From: an uncultured Pirellulaceae bacterium
GTDB taxonomy: Bacteria > Planctomycetota > Planctomycetia > Pirellulales > Pirellulaceae
Length of the DNA: 7,745 bases
Assembly: GCA_947259675.1 (NCBI GenBank)
Contig: CAMYNE010000080.1
Coordinates: 1 to 7,745 of the forward strand
Direction of reading: 5' to 3'
Shown: in pieces, positions 1-5,739 of the stretch
Layout of the letters: each line of letters starts with the position of its first letter
Numbering within the stretch: the first letter of the stretch is position 1
The notes under the pieces: model-generated
Database searches by the model: none
Told to the model about the DNA's origin: nothing
Seen by the model: the letters and a program-made list of their open reading frames with translations, nothing else
Made by a program: the position numbers and the translations under genes

Positions 1-644
1 CGTCCTTCATGCAAGACGGCAATTCGGTCCGCCAACGTCAATGCCTCGAAAATGTCGTGTGTGACAAAGACAATTGTTTTACCCAGTCGCTTGCAGAGTG
101 ATTTCACCTCCTGCTGAAGAGCGTCCCTCGTGATGGCGTCCAAGGCACCGAACGGTTCGTCCATCAGCAGATATCGGGGATCAGCAGCCAATGCTCTAGC
201 AACACCGACTCGCTGCTGTTGCCCGCCAGACAGTTCATCTGGAAAACGGTCGGCAAACTCCTTTGGCGGCAGGCCAACGAGTTCCAGCACTTCGAACGCT
301 CGAGTTCGGCGACGAGCGGCGGTCCAGCCAAGCAACTTTGGCACGATCTCAACGTTCTGGATCACTCGATAGTGAGAAAAGAGGCCAATGCCCTGAAACA
401 CGTAGCCAATGGTGCGACGGAGCGAAACCGGGTCTTGCTTGGAAACGTCCTCGCCGTCGACCTTGACCACTCCACTGGACGGCTCGATCAACCGATTGAT
501 CATCCTGAGGATAGTGGTTTTACCGCATCCCGACGAACCCAACAGAATCAGCGTTTCTCCTTCGTTCACTTCGAGCGACAAAGATCGAACGGCAAAAGAC
601 TGACCATTGTCGAACGACTTAGTCACTTCGTCGAGAATGATCAT
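1..644 (-). CDS. Osmoprotectant-type ABC transporter ATP-binding protein (C-terminus off the left edge)
   Basis: This is a cytoplasmic ATPase subunit that would drive uptake of a compatible solute such as glycine betaine, choline or carnitine. The 214 visible residues contain a complete nucleotide-binding core: Walker A GSSGCGKTT (36-44), the Q-loop in FQGIGLF (Q84), signature LSGGQ (138-142), Walker B YLLMDE (158-163), D-loop GALD (166-169) and the switch histidine in VTHD (H196). The Q-loop context QxIGLFxH is typical of the OpuCA/ProV/OsmV family, which is the basis for the substrate call; general ABC membership is certain, the substrate is inferred. Family members often carry C-terminal CBS domains, and that part is outside the window. 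The start is the ATG at 644, with a purine-rich AAGAGAG (650-656) five bases upstream. Permease and binding-protein genes would be expected to the left, and no partner lies on the right. Confidence 0.9.
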   Translation of the reverse strand, partial: MIILDEVTKSFDNGQSFAVRSLSLEVNEGETLILLGSSGCGKTTILRMINRLIEPSSGVVKVDGEDVSKQDPVSLRRTIGYVFQGIGLFSHYRVIQNVEIVPKLLGWTAARRRTRAFEVLELVGLPPKEFADRFPDELSGGQQQRVGVARALAADPRYLLMDEPFGALDAITRDALQQEVKSLCKRLGKTIVFVTHDIFEALTLADRIAVLHEG

Positions 645-1259
645 GTTCGCTCTCTTGCCCGGGCTGTGAGTGAGTCCCTTACCTGCCGGAGATGATGCCG
701 CTCTTCCATTCTACCAGTCGCTAGACGCGGCGAAACCGTTGACGCATTCATACTGCGGAGACGGACACCCGATCTTGGCTCCGTCCACCGCGTTAGATGG
801 TCGAAAGTTTCCTAGTTGACGCGTGCCAAACCGTTGGCGATGCCGCCTTCGAATGCCGAGACGGTGCTAAAGGGATTTCCCAACGGAACACATCCAATCA
901 TCGAGCGCGCGGGGCACGATGACGATCTCTTGATCTCTTCACCCAGGATTTCCGAGTGCATTATCTCCTTCTTCCAGGGTGAATCCATCCCTCACGAGCG
1001 AATCGAATTGCCGCCGATCGAGTTTTCTTTCCCGCCGGAGCTGGAGGATAGATGAACGAAAAAGGGTCGTTAAACGGTCGCTCCAACAACCCCCAAGGGC
1101 TGATGAGTTCTTGCTACAAATCAAGTGATCGTCGCATCTATGGGAAATCTTAGGTGATTATATTCCAGCGGCTACTGGGTTGCTGTCCAAACGAAAATCC
1201 TAAACCACGCCTCAGATAATTCTGCATAGGTAAGTAAGGTTGCCTCGCCAGAGTTCGCC
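645..1259. other. Gene-poor stretch between the ABC ATPase and the REC-HATPase-FHA gene
   Basis: These 615 bases contain no intact gene. The upstream region of the ABC ATPase (645-770) shows no convincing promoter; a TAGAAT hexamer exists on the minus strand near 705-712 without a good -35 partner. The only recognisable coding content is the alpha/beta hydrolase relic at 816-1055. The final 200 bases (1056-1259), downstream of the minus-strand regulator, have no clear terminator hairpin with a T-run and no frame that looks like a protein. Confidence 0.6.
816..1055 (+). pseudogene. Alpha/beta hydrolase relic (C-terminal end only)
   Basis: A short frame of about 79 codons reads like the last section of an alpha/beta hydrolase of the TAP-like C-terminal type. 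It has a PPSNAETVLKGFPNGTH segment, then the AGHDDDLL segment carrying the likely catalytic histidine, then SSPRI and a proline-rich end IELPPIEFSFP before a normal stop. An intact enzyme would be several hundred residues, and neither the nucleophile elbow (GxSxG) nor the strand carrying the catalytic aspartate is present. The frame is closed by a TAG at 813-815. In the same frame just upstream (768-812) the reading PDLGSVHR faintly resembles the segment before the missing strand, so decay by point mutation is possible as well as deletion. There is no ATG at the family's normal start. It is almost certainly non-functional. The hydrolase assignment is from motif memory, not a search. Confidence 0.65.
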
Positions 1260-2543
1260 CTAGTCCCGACTCATGCTTAGAATCATATCCGAGTCGTATC
1301 GGATTTCATATTGCAGATGCGCGACTCCTAAAACATCGCCGGTCAATAATCGGGCACGCATTACTTTCTTGCCGTTAACCGTAACTCCGTTTTCGGAATA
1401 CAAGTCTTTGACGTACCATTCGCCCTTGGACAATATCAACATGCAGTGATGTTTGGATACGTTTTTGTTGGTGAGCACCATGTGACAAGTATTGCTGCGT
1501 CCGACGACGAATTCGTTTCGGTCAATATGAATTGTCCGACCCGATTGTTTGGAAATCAGTTGTCCAAAATTCGTGGGGGACGACGGTTTGTCTACTTGTT
1601 CCGAACTCTGGTGAGAAACCGAGTCATCCAGGGTGCCATCGGCTCCCATTTTTTTCAATGGTTTCCAGTTCAACCGAAAAGTGATTTCATTTCCGGACTC
1701 GTTAACTTTTACGTCATCCATGAAGGTAATTATCAGCATTAGTCCTCGTCCATTGTCGGCACTCAACGACCGGGGACTCAGGTCGGCATCGAAACCCGGG
1801 CCATCATCTTTCACGCAGCAGCAGAAGCCCTTGCGATCGATAGAAATATCAACCGTGATTTTCCGCTGGTTGTACACCGGATCGGCAAGACGCGATGCGA
1901 CCCGATCAGTCAGCTCCCTTAACGGTGATTCATCGCCAAAAGGGATGGCGATTTCAGAAGCTATTTCGAGATTGCCTCGATACATGGCGTTATGCAACGC
2001 TTGTTCGATGGCAACACCTACACGCATCCGGCCAATGCTGTCTAAGGGAGATATCCCTTCAAGCATCATGCTGCAACAGTTGACAAGCTTTGGAAACTCG
2101 GTCGAGACATTCTTTAAGCTGAATCGCAGCCTAACCATTTCCGCTGACGCCATTAATCCTGCGCAGCCTTGGTCCAACTTTAGATTGGAAAGCGCACTTT
2201 GAATCGTCGGAACCAACAGTTTTTCCAGCCTTGATTTTGGAACGTAGCCAACAGCACCAAGTTCGAGAGCCTCGGCGGCAATTTCGTCACTACCCTTGCC
2301 GGTCGCTAAGATGACGGGGATGGTCGGGTATTGTTTGCGAACCGCCTTTAGCAATTCGAGTCCGTCCATTTTGGGCATTATCAGATCGGTAACGATCAGT
2401 TCAATTCCCCATTTATCGATTTGTTCAAGAGCTTGTTCACCATTTTCAGCCTGGATCACGGTACAGCCAGGGATGCGTTCCGCAAATGTTTTGAATAACA
2501 GACAGTCGACATCCGAATCATCAACGACGAGTATATTTGTCAT
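1260..2543 (-). CDS. Response regulator with RsbW-like ATPase domain and C-terminal FHA domain
   Basis: This 427-aa cytoplasmic signalling protein has three domains. Residues 1-118 are a receiver with acidic pocket D8/D9, phosphoacceptor D53 (IVTDLIMP), T81 and K103. Residues about 138-293 are a GHKL ATPase of the RsbW/HATPase_c_2 kind: N-box EQALHNAMYRGN (E180, N185), G1 box DDGPGF (246-251) and NGRGL (264-268). There is no DHp helix with a phosphorylatable histidine, so it is not a classical histidine kinase. After a Ser/Asp-rich linker (296-332), residues about 336-416 form an FHA domain with GRS (348-350), SKHH (363-366) and NG (385-386), the phosphothreonine-binding pattern. Plausible jobs are anti-sigma-type Ser/Thr kinase activity or partner switching gated by phosphorylation; this is inference. 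The ATG at 2543 has GGGAG (2553-2557) nine bases upstream. The gene follows a 90-aa gene by 24 bases, probably one operon. Confidence 0.92.
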   Translation of the reverse strand: MTNILVVDDSDVDCLLFKTFAERIPGCTVIQAENGEQALEQIDKWGIELIVTDLIMPKMDGLELLKAVRKQYPTIPVILATGKGSDEIAAEALELGAVGYVPKSRLEKLLVPTIQSALSNLKLDQGCAGLMASAEMVRLRFSLKNVSTEFPKLVNCCSMMLEGISPLDSIGRMRVGVAIEQALHNAMYRGNLEIASEIAIPFGDESPLRELTDRVASRLADPVYNQRKITVDISIDRKGFCCCVKDDGPGFDADLSPRSLSADNGRGLMLIITFMDDVKVNESGNEITFRLNWKPLKKMGADGTLDDSVSHQSSEQVDKPSSPTNFGQLISKQSGRTIHIDRNEFVVGRSNTCHMVLTNKNVSKHHCMLILSKGEWYVKDLYSENGVTVNGKKVMRARLLTGDVLGVAHLQYEIRYDSDMILSMSRD

Positions 2544-2552
2544 GGATTCGAT

Positions 2553-2557
2553 CTCCC
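2553..2557 (-). promoter_or_regulatory. Ribosome binding site of the REC-HATPase-FHA gene
   Basis: GGGAG on the minus strand, nine bases before the ATG at 2543. It fixes the start of the receiver domain and lies inside the 24-base gap after the upstream 90-aa gene. Confidence 0.7.
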
Positions 2558-2567
2558 ATTTTGTTGG

Positions 2568-2840
2568 CTACGAGCCGCTGATAGGCTCATTCGTCAGCGC
2601 AGTGGCTTGTAAATTCTTCCCCAGCTTCCCGTCGGAAAGTCTTTGAGCCGCCAAGTCACCGAACTCGTTCGTGCACTCGCCGCATAGCTTCTGAGCAGCC
2701 GTTTTAATCTGATTAAGAAAATGCGTGACAATGAGCCCGCTCGCGGTGACTTTGGGGTTGGATTTGATTTGACCTATGTTTTGGTAATCTCCGTGGCATG
2801 CCAGTCGCAAGCCCGACAATAGGCGAGCAACCTCGGTCAT
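2568..2840 (-). CDS. Unrecognised 90-aa protein upstream of the REC-HATPase-FHA gene
   Basis: I do not recognise this protein. It is a soluble, mixed-charge chain with no signal peptide or membrane segment. It has a likely helical first third (MTEVARLLSGLRLACHGDY), a central amphipathic stretch around residues 35-52, and a CGEC pair (residues 54-57) followed by an acidic-basic helix. The two close cysteines could bind a metal or form a disulfide, but there is no second pair, so a zinc ribbon is unlikely. It lies on the same strand as the REC-HATPase-FHA gene and stops 24 bases before it, which argues for co-transcription and a possible regulatory partner role (inference). The ATG at 2840 is forced by an in-frame TGA at 2850-2852. 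The ribosome binding site is poor, and the start codon sits in a short hairpin. A competing overlapping minus-strand frame (2713-2898) looks less protein-like. It could still be a chance frame. Confidence 0.5.
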   Translation of the reverse strand: MTEVARLLSGLRLACHGDYQNIGQIKSNPKVTASGLIVTHFLNQIKTAAQKLCGECTNEFGDLAAQRLSDGKLGKNLQATALTNEPISGS

Positions 2841-2853
2841 GATGAACCATCAT
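2839..2853. repeat. Perfect 6-bp inverted repeat over the start codon of the 90-aa gene
   Basis: ATGATGAACCATCAT is a perfect 6-bp stem with a 3-base loop. On the minus strand the right arm contains the ATG of the 90-aa frame (2840-2838). In a minus-strand mRNA it could partly hide the start codon. It is short enough to be chance. Confidence 0.45.
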
Positions 2854-3228
2854 AACAGTGTCGGAAGCGCGGAGCGAATATTGCCAAGTCAGCCACATGT
2901 GAGACCGAAAAACGTTGCGTTTTCAGGGCTGGCGAGTTGTGGGTAGTGACGAGGGGCTCACCAGCCCGTCATTTTGAGTCATTACTTTGCATTATCGTAT
3001 TTCCTGCCTTGTGGTGGCCGATTAAGTAGCTTCTCGTTGTTCCCAGCGGTGGCCCGCCAACCATTTACCGTAATAGGGTCGTTTGATGGCGTCGGCAAAC
3101 AATGAAGTGCCTCGGCAGAATTGCCCGGGCAGGCAAGCTCTGGGAAAGTGCTTCGGCGTGTCGCGCGGGAGCGTCCGAAATGCCATGGATTTTCAGTTGT
3201 AAAGCCAAATAGCTTCTAGCCGGCTAGC
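2841..3228. other. Gene-free stretch with several short protein-like frames
   Basis: No intact gene is supported here. It contains a 34-codon plus-strand frame from an ATG at 2842 to a TAG at 2944-2946, a minus-strand frame ending with TAA at 2982-2984 that stays open to about 3110, and a plus-strand frame at 3086-3202 with a GntR-like helix-turn-helix pattern (listed separately). A small hairpin, GGGCT/AGCCC with a CACC loop (2954-2967), is followed by ATTTT. A perfect 12-bp palindrome CTAGCCGGCTAG lies at 3216-3227, just before the IstB relic. The mix of short, cleanly readable pieces on both strands suggests decayed or dispersed-repeat DNA, probably connected with past IS21 activity (inference). 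Confidence 0.45.
3086..3202 (+). pseudogene. Possible GntR-type helix-turn-helix fragment
   Basis: A 38-codon frame from ATG 3086 to TAA 3202 reads NEVPRQNCPGRQALGKCFG and continues with VSRGSVRNAM. This lines up almost residue by residue with the GntR-family winged-helix core, whose general pattern is a GExPxGxxLPSxRxLAxxFGVSRGTVRxAL-like run: conserved here are E7, P9, P14, R16, A18-L19, F23-G24-V25-S26-R27-G28, V30-R31 and A33. The key serine and arginine of the PSxR motif are altered, and the frame is closed by TAG at 3074-3076 upstream and by TAA right after the recognition helix, so no effector domain exists. If real, it is a dead remnant of a transcriptional regulator. The match covers only about 27 residues and could be chance. 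Confidence 0.35.
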
Positions 3229-3447
3229 ATGTGCAGATCAATCCAGGCGATTGAGCCAGCAAGTACTATTTTGGGGATCGTCACAACCAACCTGCCGTTT
3301 GAGAATTGGCCCGAAGTGCTCGGAAACCAACGACTCACCGGAGCCGCTTTGGATCGCCTGACGCACCGTTGTCACATCATCGAAACCAAGGGCGAAAGTT
3401 ACCGGCTCAAAGATGCCAAAAGACGAACCACAAGAAAGTCCGCCTAG
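3229..3447 (+). pseudogene. istB: IS21-family IstB ATPase relic (C-terminus only)
   Basis: IstB is the AAA+ helper ATPase that works with the IstA transposase in IS21-family transposition. The 72 visible residues carry the characteristic C-terminal signature: TTNLPFENWPEVLG (residues 19-32), then RLTGAALDRLTHRCHIIE (35-52), then GESYRL (55-60) and a basic end. A complete IstB is about 250 residues, and the Walker A and Walker B regions are missing. Upstream the frame is stopped by TAG at 3217-3219, and homology fades before residue 10. The istA gene is absent. The reading is otherwise undamaged up to its natural stop, and the right end of the element follows about 50 bases later, consistent with a large deletion of the left part. 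The ATG at 3229 is accidental, not the native start. Confidence 0.85.
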
Positions 3448-3498
3448 ATTAACAGACGACATCAATGTTCCTGACTGATCCCTGATATTTTTTTTAAC

Positions 3499-3552
3499 CT
3501 AGCGCTGCACTTTTCGGCCGCTAGGCGCTGCACTTTTCAACCGCCGTCAACA
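3499..3552. repeat. IS21 right end with two 14-bp direct repeats
   Basis: GCGCTGCACTTTTC occurs exactly at 3502-3515 and again at 3525-3538, a spacing of 23 bp (about two helical turns). Both copies are flanked by a CTAG-like tetramer on the left. Multiple short end repeats of this kind are the known transposase-binding arrangement of IS21-family ends. The right copy continues AACCGCCGTCAACA to the presumed terminus. Confidence 0.75.
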
Positions 3553-3597
3553 ATTCGTCAGTCAGTGCTACTTTCATTTTTTGAAATTTTTGAGAAT

Positions 3598-3642
3598 AGC
3601 TGTCAGAAGTTGGGGTGCCGCCTCTATGAACTAGTGACAGCT
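3598..3642. repeat. 8-bp inverted repeat in the leader of the secreted-protein gene
   Basis: AGCTGTCA (3598-3605) and TGACAGCT (3635-3642) are perfect inverted copies separated by 29 bases. They could form a long-looped stem in the 5' leader or mark two half-sites. No function is recognised. Confidence 0.4.
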
Positions 3643-3665
3643 CGAGCCCCGCATAGAAGTTGCGT

Positions 3666-3681
3666 GCAAACATGTGTTTGC
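3666..3681. promoter_or_regulatory. 16-bp palindrome, candidate operator
   Basis: GCAAACATGTGTTTGC is a perfect 7-bp inverted repeat around a 2-base centre. It ends 39 bases before the ATG of the secreted-protein gene. Its size and symmetry suit a dimeric repressor site; it could equally be a leader hairpin. No matching second copy was seen in the window and no regulator gene adjoins it. Confidence 0.4.
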
Positions 3682-3709
3682 GTTGGGCAGTTTTCCGCTT
3701 TTCACCTTT

Positions 3710-3713
3710 GGAG
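3710..3713 (+). promoter_or_regulatory. Ribosome binding site that decides the start at 3721
   Basis: GGAG lies seven bases before the ATG at 3721. It selects this ATG, which opens directly into a signal peptide, over the upstream in-frame ATG at 3565, whose extra 52 residues have no signal-like or domain-like character. Confidence 0.75.
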
Positions 3714-3720
3714 CAGACTG

Positions 3721-5739
3721 ATGAAATCAGCCCCAATCCGACGGTCCTCAATCGCCGTCGCCACATTGATCGTTGTTTTTTGCTCGTCATTATTCGCGGC
3801 GATCGCGCAGGAGAATAAGGGCAATCTGGACCCCTATACGCGGACCGATCCGCCCTCGGGCTGGACCGGCAGCCCGGGCACCGACAATGGCTGGACAAAA
3901 GTGACAACGAAAGGAAGAACGGCACCGTTTGATCTGGTAGTGCCGGCCAACGGCTCACTCTATTTCGGGTTCAAGAATGATGAACGAGATGACCCCATCA
4001 AGGCCTTTGGTGTAGAGATCGAGGCCCAAAATAGACCTGATGCTGGATCCAATCTGAAAATCGGCACCGTCTGCGGCTACCCTACGACTGGTATGGCGAA
4101 CAAAAAAGCACCTGATCCAACAAGCCATACAGAGGACCCCAGCAACGGTATGATCATGATCAATGACTTTTTCAAACCTCAGCCGATGTGGGAGTACATC
4201 GAGATTACTAATTCCGACGACGAAGATAAGAACGTTAGGGTAGTGGTCGCGGGAAGCGATTGCCGCAAAACCGAACGTGGACTCGGTGAAAATGGTGTGC
4301 CGGACAGCCAAATGAACTTTACAGAAGGCTCCTTTGGCGCGGAGGATGGTCAGGACAATCCGATGCAAATCACGGAGGTGGAAATCTACCCCAGAAACGT
4401 TGGCGTGGATTTGGCGTTTCTCCCGACATTTAACGCCCCGCCCCACTCCGGAAACTGGACTCCCGAGTTCAGTTTCGTTGATCCAAACGGCGATCCCCGA
4501 CCATTAGGTGGCGTACGGTGGGTCAGCGACGGGCCGGGGCTGGTGGCAGGTGAAATTCACGATTTCTCGTTTACCATGTTGAGCGCCGCCGATAGCTCCT
4601 ACTTCCTGTATGGCTGGGACGCCGTTGCCGGTTCGCACCAGAAATTCTTCCGTGACCCTGGCGGTGTCCCCTGGTACGAGGATTTTGAAACCCATGTTCT
4701 CGATTTAGGTGCCTCCGGCTGGCGCGGTTGGAAGGGATGGGATGACGATCCTGCTTTCGATGCACCGGTGACTAATGAGCAAGTACTCGGCGGGGCCCAT
4801 TCGATAAAAATTGAAGACAATGCCGATTTAGTACGGGAGTACGAACCGATTGATCCAGGCACTTGGAGCTACAGCGCCTGGCAATACATTCCATCCGATT
4901 TCGCTTCGGGCGGGCAGGGCCAGCGCGCCGGCACGGGCTTCATCCTGCTCAACACCTACAACGATGGAGGGCCTTACCACTGGTCCGTTCAAATGCAATT
5001 CGATTCCAATGACGGAATGTTAAAGGTACTTCATGGCGACGACAATAACACCATTGACGTACCGTACGTTACCGATCGCTGGGTAAAGATCGAGGCGATC
5101 ATTGACCTGGAAGACGATTGGACCCGTATCTATTACGATGACCAGCTGATAACGGAATATTCTTGGACGGGTGGCGTTCTTGGTAATGGCGGTGGCGCTT
5201 TGGACATCAGTGCGGTCGATCTATTCGCTAATAACTCAACCTCCGTATACTATGACAACCTCGCGCTCGAACCGCTTCCGCGGTTGGAGGCTTCCGTCCA
5301 AGATATTACTCCAGTTACGGGGAGTATCCTTTCCGGCGATATTCCCGAGCTGCAGGAATCGGATGACAATTTCGTTCAAACCCGCTCGGGGTTTGGCGAA
5401 TCCTTCATCGACCTTCACAATACCACGATTGACGTGGGTGCACAGGCACAGGGCGGCGATAATACAGTCGAAATCACGATCGAAAACCGCATCGATCAAC
5501 CTGCCGGGTTTGCCACCGTGTCACTTAAAAACTGGACTACGCAGGAATTTGATTTAGTGGGCACGTATCCGATCAGCGACATTGAAGAAACACAAACGTT
5601 TACGGACATCGAGGGACGGGACTATGTCCGCGCGGGCGACAAACGTATCGAATTGCGCATTAAGCAGACCGTTTTCGTTCCGTTTTTCGCGTTCACGTTC
5701 GATTCGTTTTTCGACGTGATTCAGATCAACACTCGTTAA
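3721..5739 (+). CDS. Secreted protein with C-terminal-half concanavalin A/LamG-like domain
   Basis: This 672-aa exported protein starts with a signal peptide: basic MKSAPIRR, a hydrophobic core at 11-27, and probable cleavage after AIA near residue 29. Residues about 33-315 are unrecognised, mostly beta-prone; after the signal they hold the only two cysteines of the mature chain (C119, C181), which could form a disulfide. Residues about 317-518 match a concanavalin A-like lectin/glucanase fold: it opens with WYEDFE, has WSYSAWQYIP (382-391) and FILLNTYNDGGPYHWSVQ (407-424), and closes with DLFANN and VYYDNLAL. This domain usually binds carbohydrate or acts in adhesion, and no catalytic Glu pair is evident. 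Residues about 520-672 form another beta-rich tail ending in an aromatic VPFFAFTFDSFFD patch, which might aid surface attachment. The start at 3721 is set by GGAG and the signal peptide. Its substrate is unknown. Confidence 0.85.
   Translation: MKSAPIRRSSIAVATLIVVFCSSLFAAIAQENKGNLDPYTRTDPPSGWTGSPGTDNGWTKVTTKGRTAPFDLVVPANGSLYFGFKNDERDDPIKAFGVEIEAQNRPDAGSNLKIGTVCGYPTTGMANKKAPDPTSHTEDPSNGMIMINDFFKPQPMWEYIEITNSDDEDKNVRVVVAGSDCRKTERGLGENGVPDSQMNFTEGSFGAEDGQDNPMQITEVEIYPRNVGVDLAFLPTFNAPPHSGNWTPEFSFVDPNGDPRPLGGVRWVSDGPGLVAGEIHDFSFTMLSAADSSYFLYGWDAVAGSHQKFFRDPGGVPWYEDFETHVLDLGASGWRGWKGWDDDPAFDAPVTNEQVLGGAHSIKIEDNADLVREYEPIDPGTWSYSAWQYIPSDFASGGQGQRAGTGFILLNTYNDGGPYHWSVQMQFDSNDGMLKVLHGDDNNTIDVPYVTDRWVKIEAIIDLEDDWTRIYYDDQLITEYSWTGGVLGNGGGALDISAVDLFANNSTSVYYDNLALEPLPRLEASVQDITPVTGSILSGDIPELQESDDNFVQTRSGFGESFIDLHNTTIDVGAQAQGGDNTVEITIENRIDQPAGFATVSLKNWTTQEFDLVGTYPISDIEETQTFTDIEGRDYVRAGDKRIELRIKQTVFVPFFAFTFDSFFDVIQINTR
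5736..5739. other. Shared TTAA stop-codon overlap of two convergent genes
   Basis: The plus-strand gene ends with TAA at 5737-5739 and the minus-strand gene ends with TAA at 5738-5736, so the palindromic TTAA serves both. No intergenic space exists for a terminator, so each transcript must run into the other gene as antisense or be stopped within coding sequence. Confidence 0.9.

Larger units (their letters stand above)
3229..3552 (+). mobile_element. Truncated IS21-family insertion sequence (right part)
   Basis: The element is reduced to the C-terminal part of istB plus a right end. The outer boundary is placed at 3552, where the sequence reads CCGTCAACA, so that on the minus strand the element would start with TGTTGACGG, in keeping with the TG...CA ends of IS21-family elements. 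No matching left end or istA was found in the window, and a target-site duplication cannot be tested without it. The left limit given is only where recognisable istB begins. Confidence 0.7.

Noticed and set aside
219..695. 158-aa plus-strand frame opposite the ABC ATPase
   Set aside because: It is the antisense shadow of a gene with every ABC ATPase motif in order; the frame itself has no recognisable features.
1633..2202. 189-aa plus-strand frame inside the regulator gene
   Set aside because: It is the antisense of the REC-HATPase-FHA gene, serine-rich from complementary codons, with no motif of its own.
2713..2898. 61-aa minus-strand frame overlapping the 90-aa gene
   Set aside because: It overlaps the better-placed 90-aa frame, and its second half is rich in Arg, His and Gln as expected of an off-frame reading.
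2948..2970. Small hairpin GGGCT/AGCCC as an intrinsic terminator
   Set aside because: The stem is only 5 bp plus a bulged extension, the following ATTTTG is too weak a T-run, and no gene leads into it.
3565..3720. N-terminal extension of the secreted protein to the ATG at 3565
   Set aside because: A strong GGAG and a clean signal peptide begin at 3721; the extra 52 residues would bury the signal peptide and cross the candidate operator.
3521..3958. 145-aa minus-strand frame across the IS end and the secreted-protein leader
   Set aside because: It runs through the IS right end and opposite the signal peptide and has no protein-like character.
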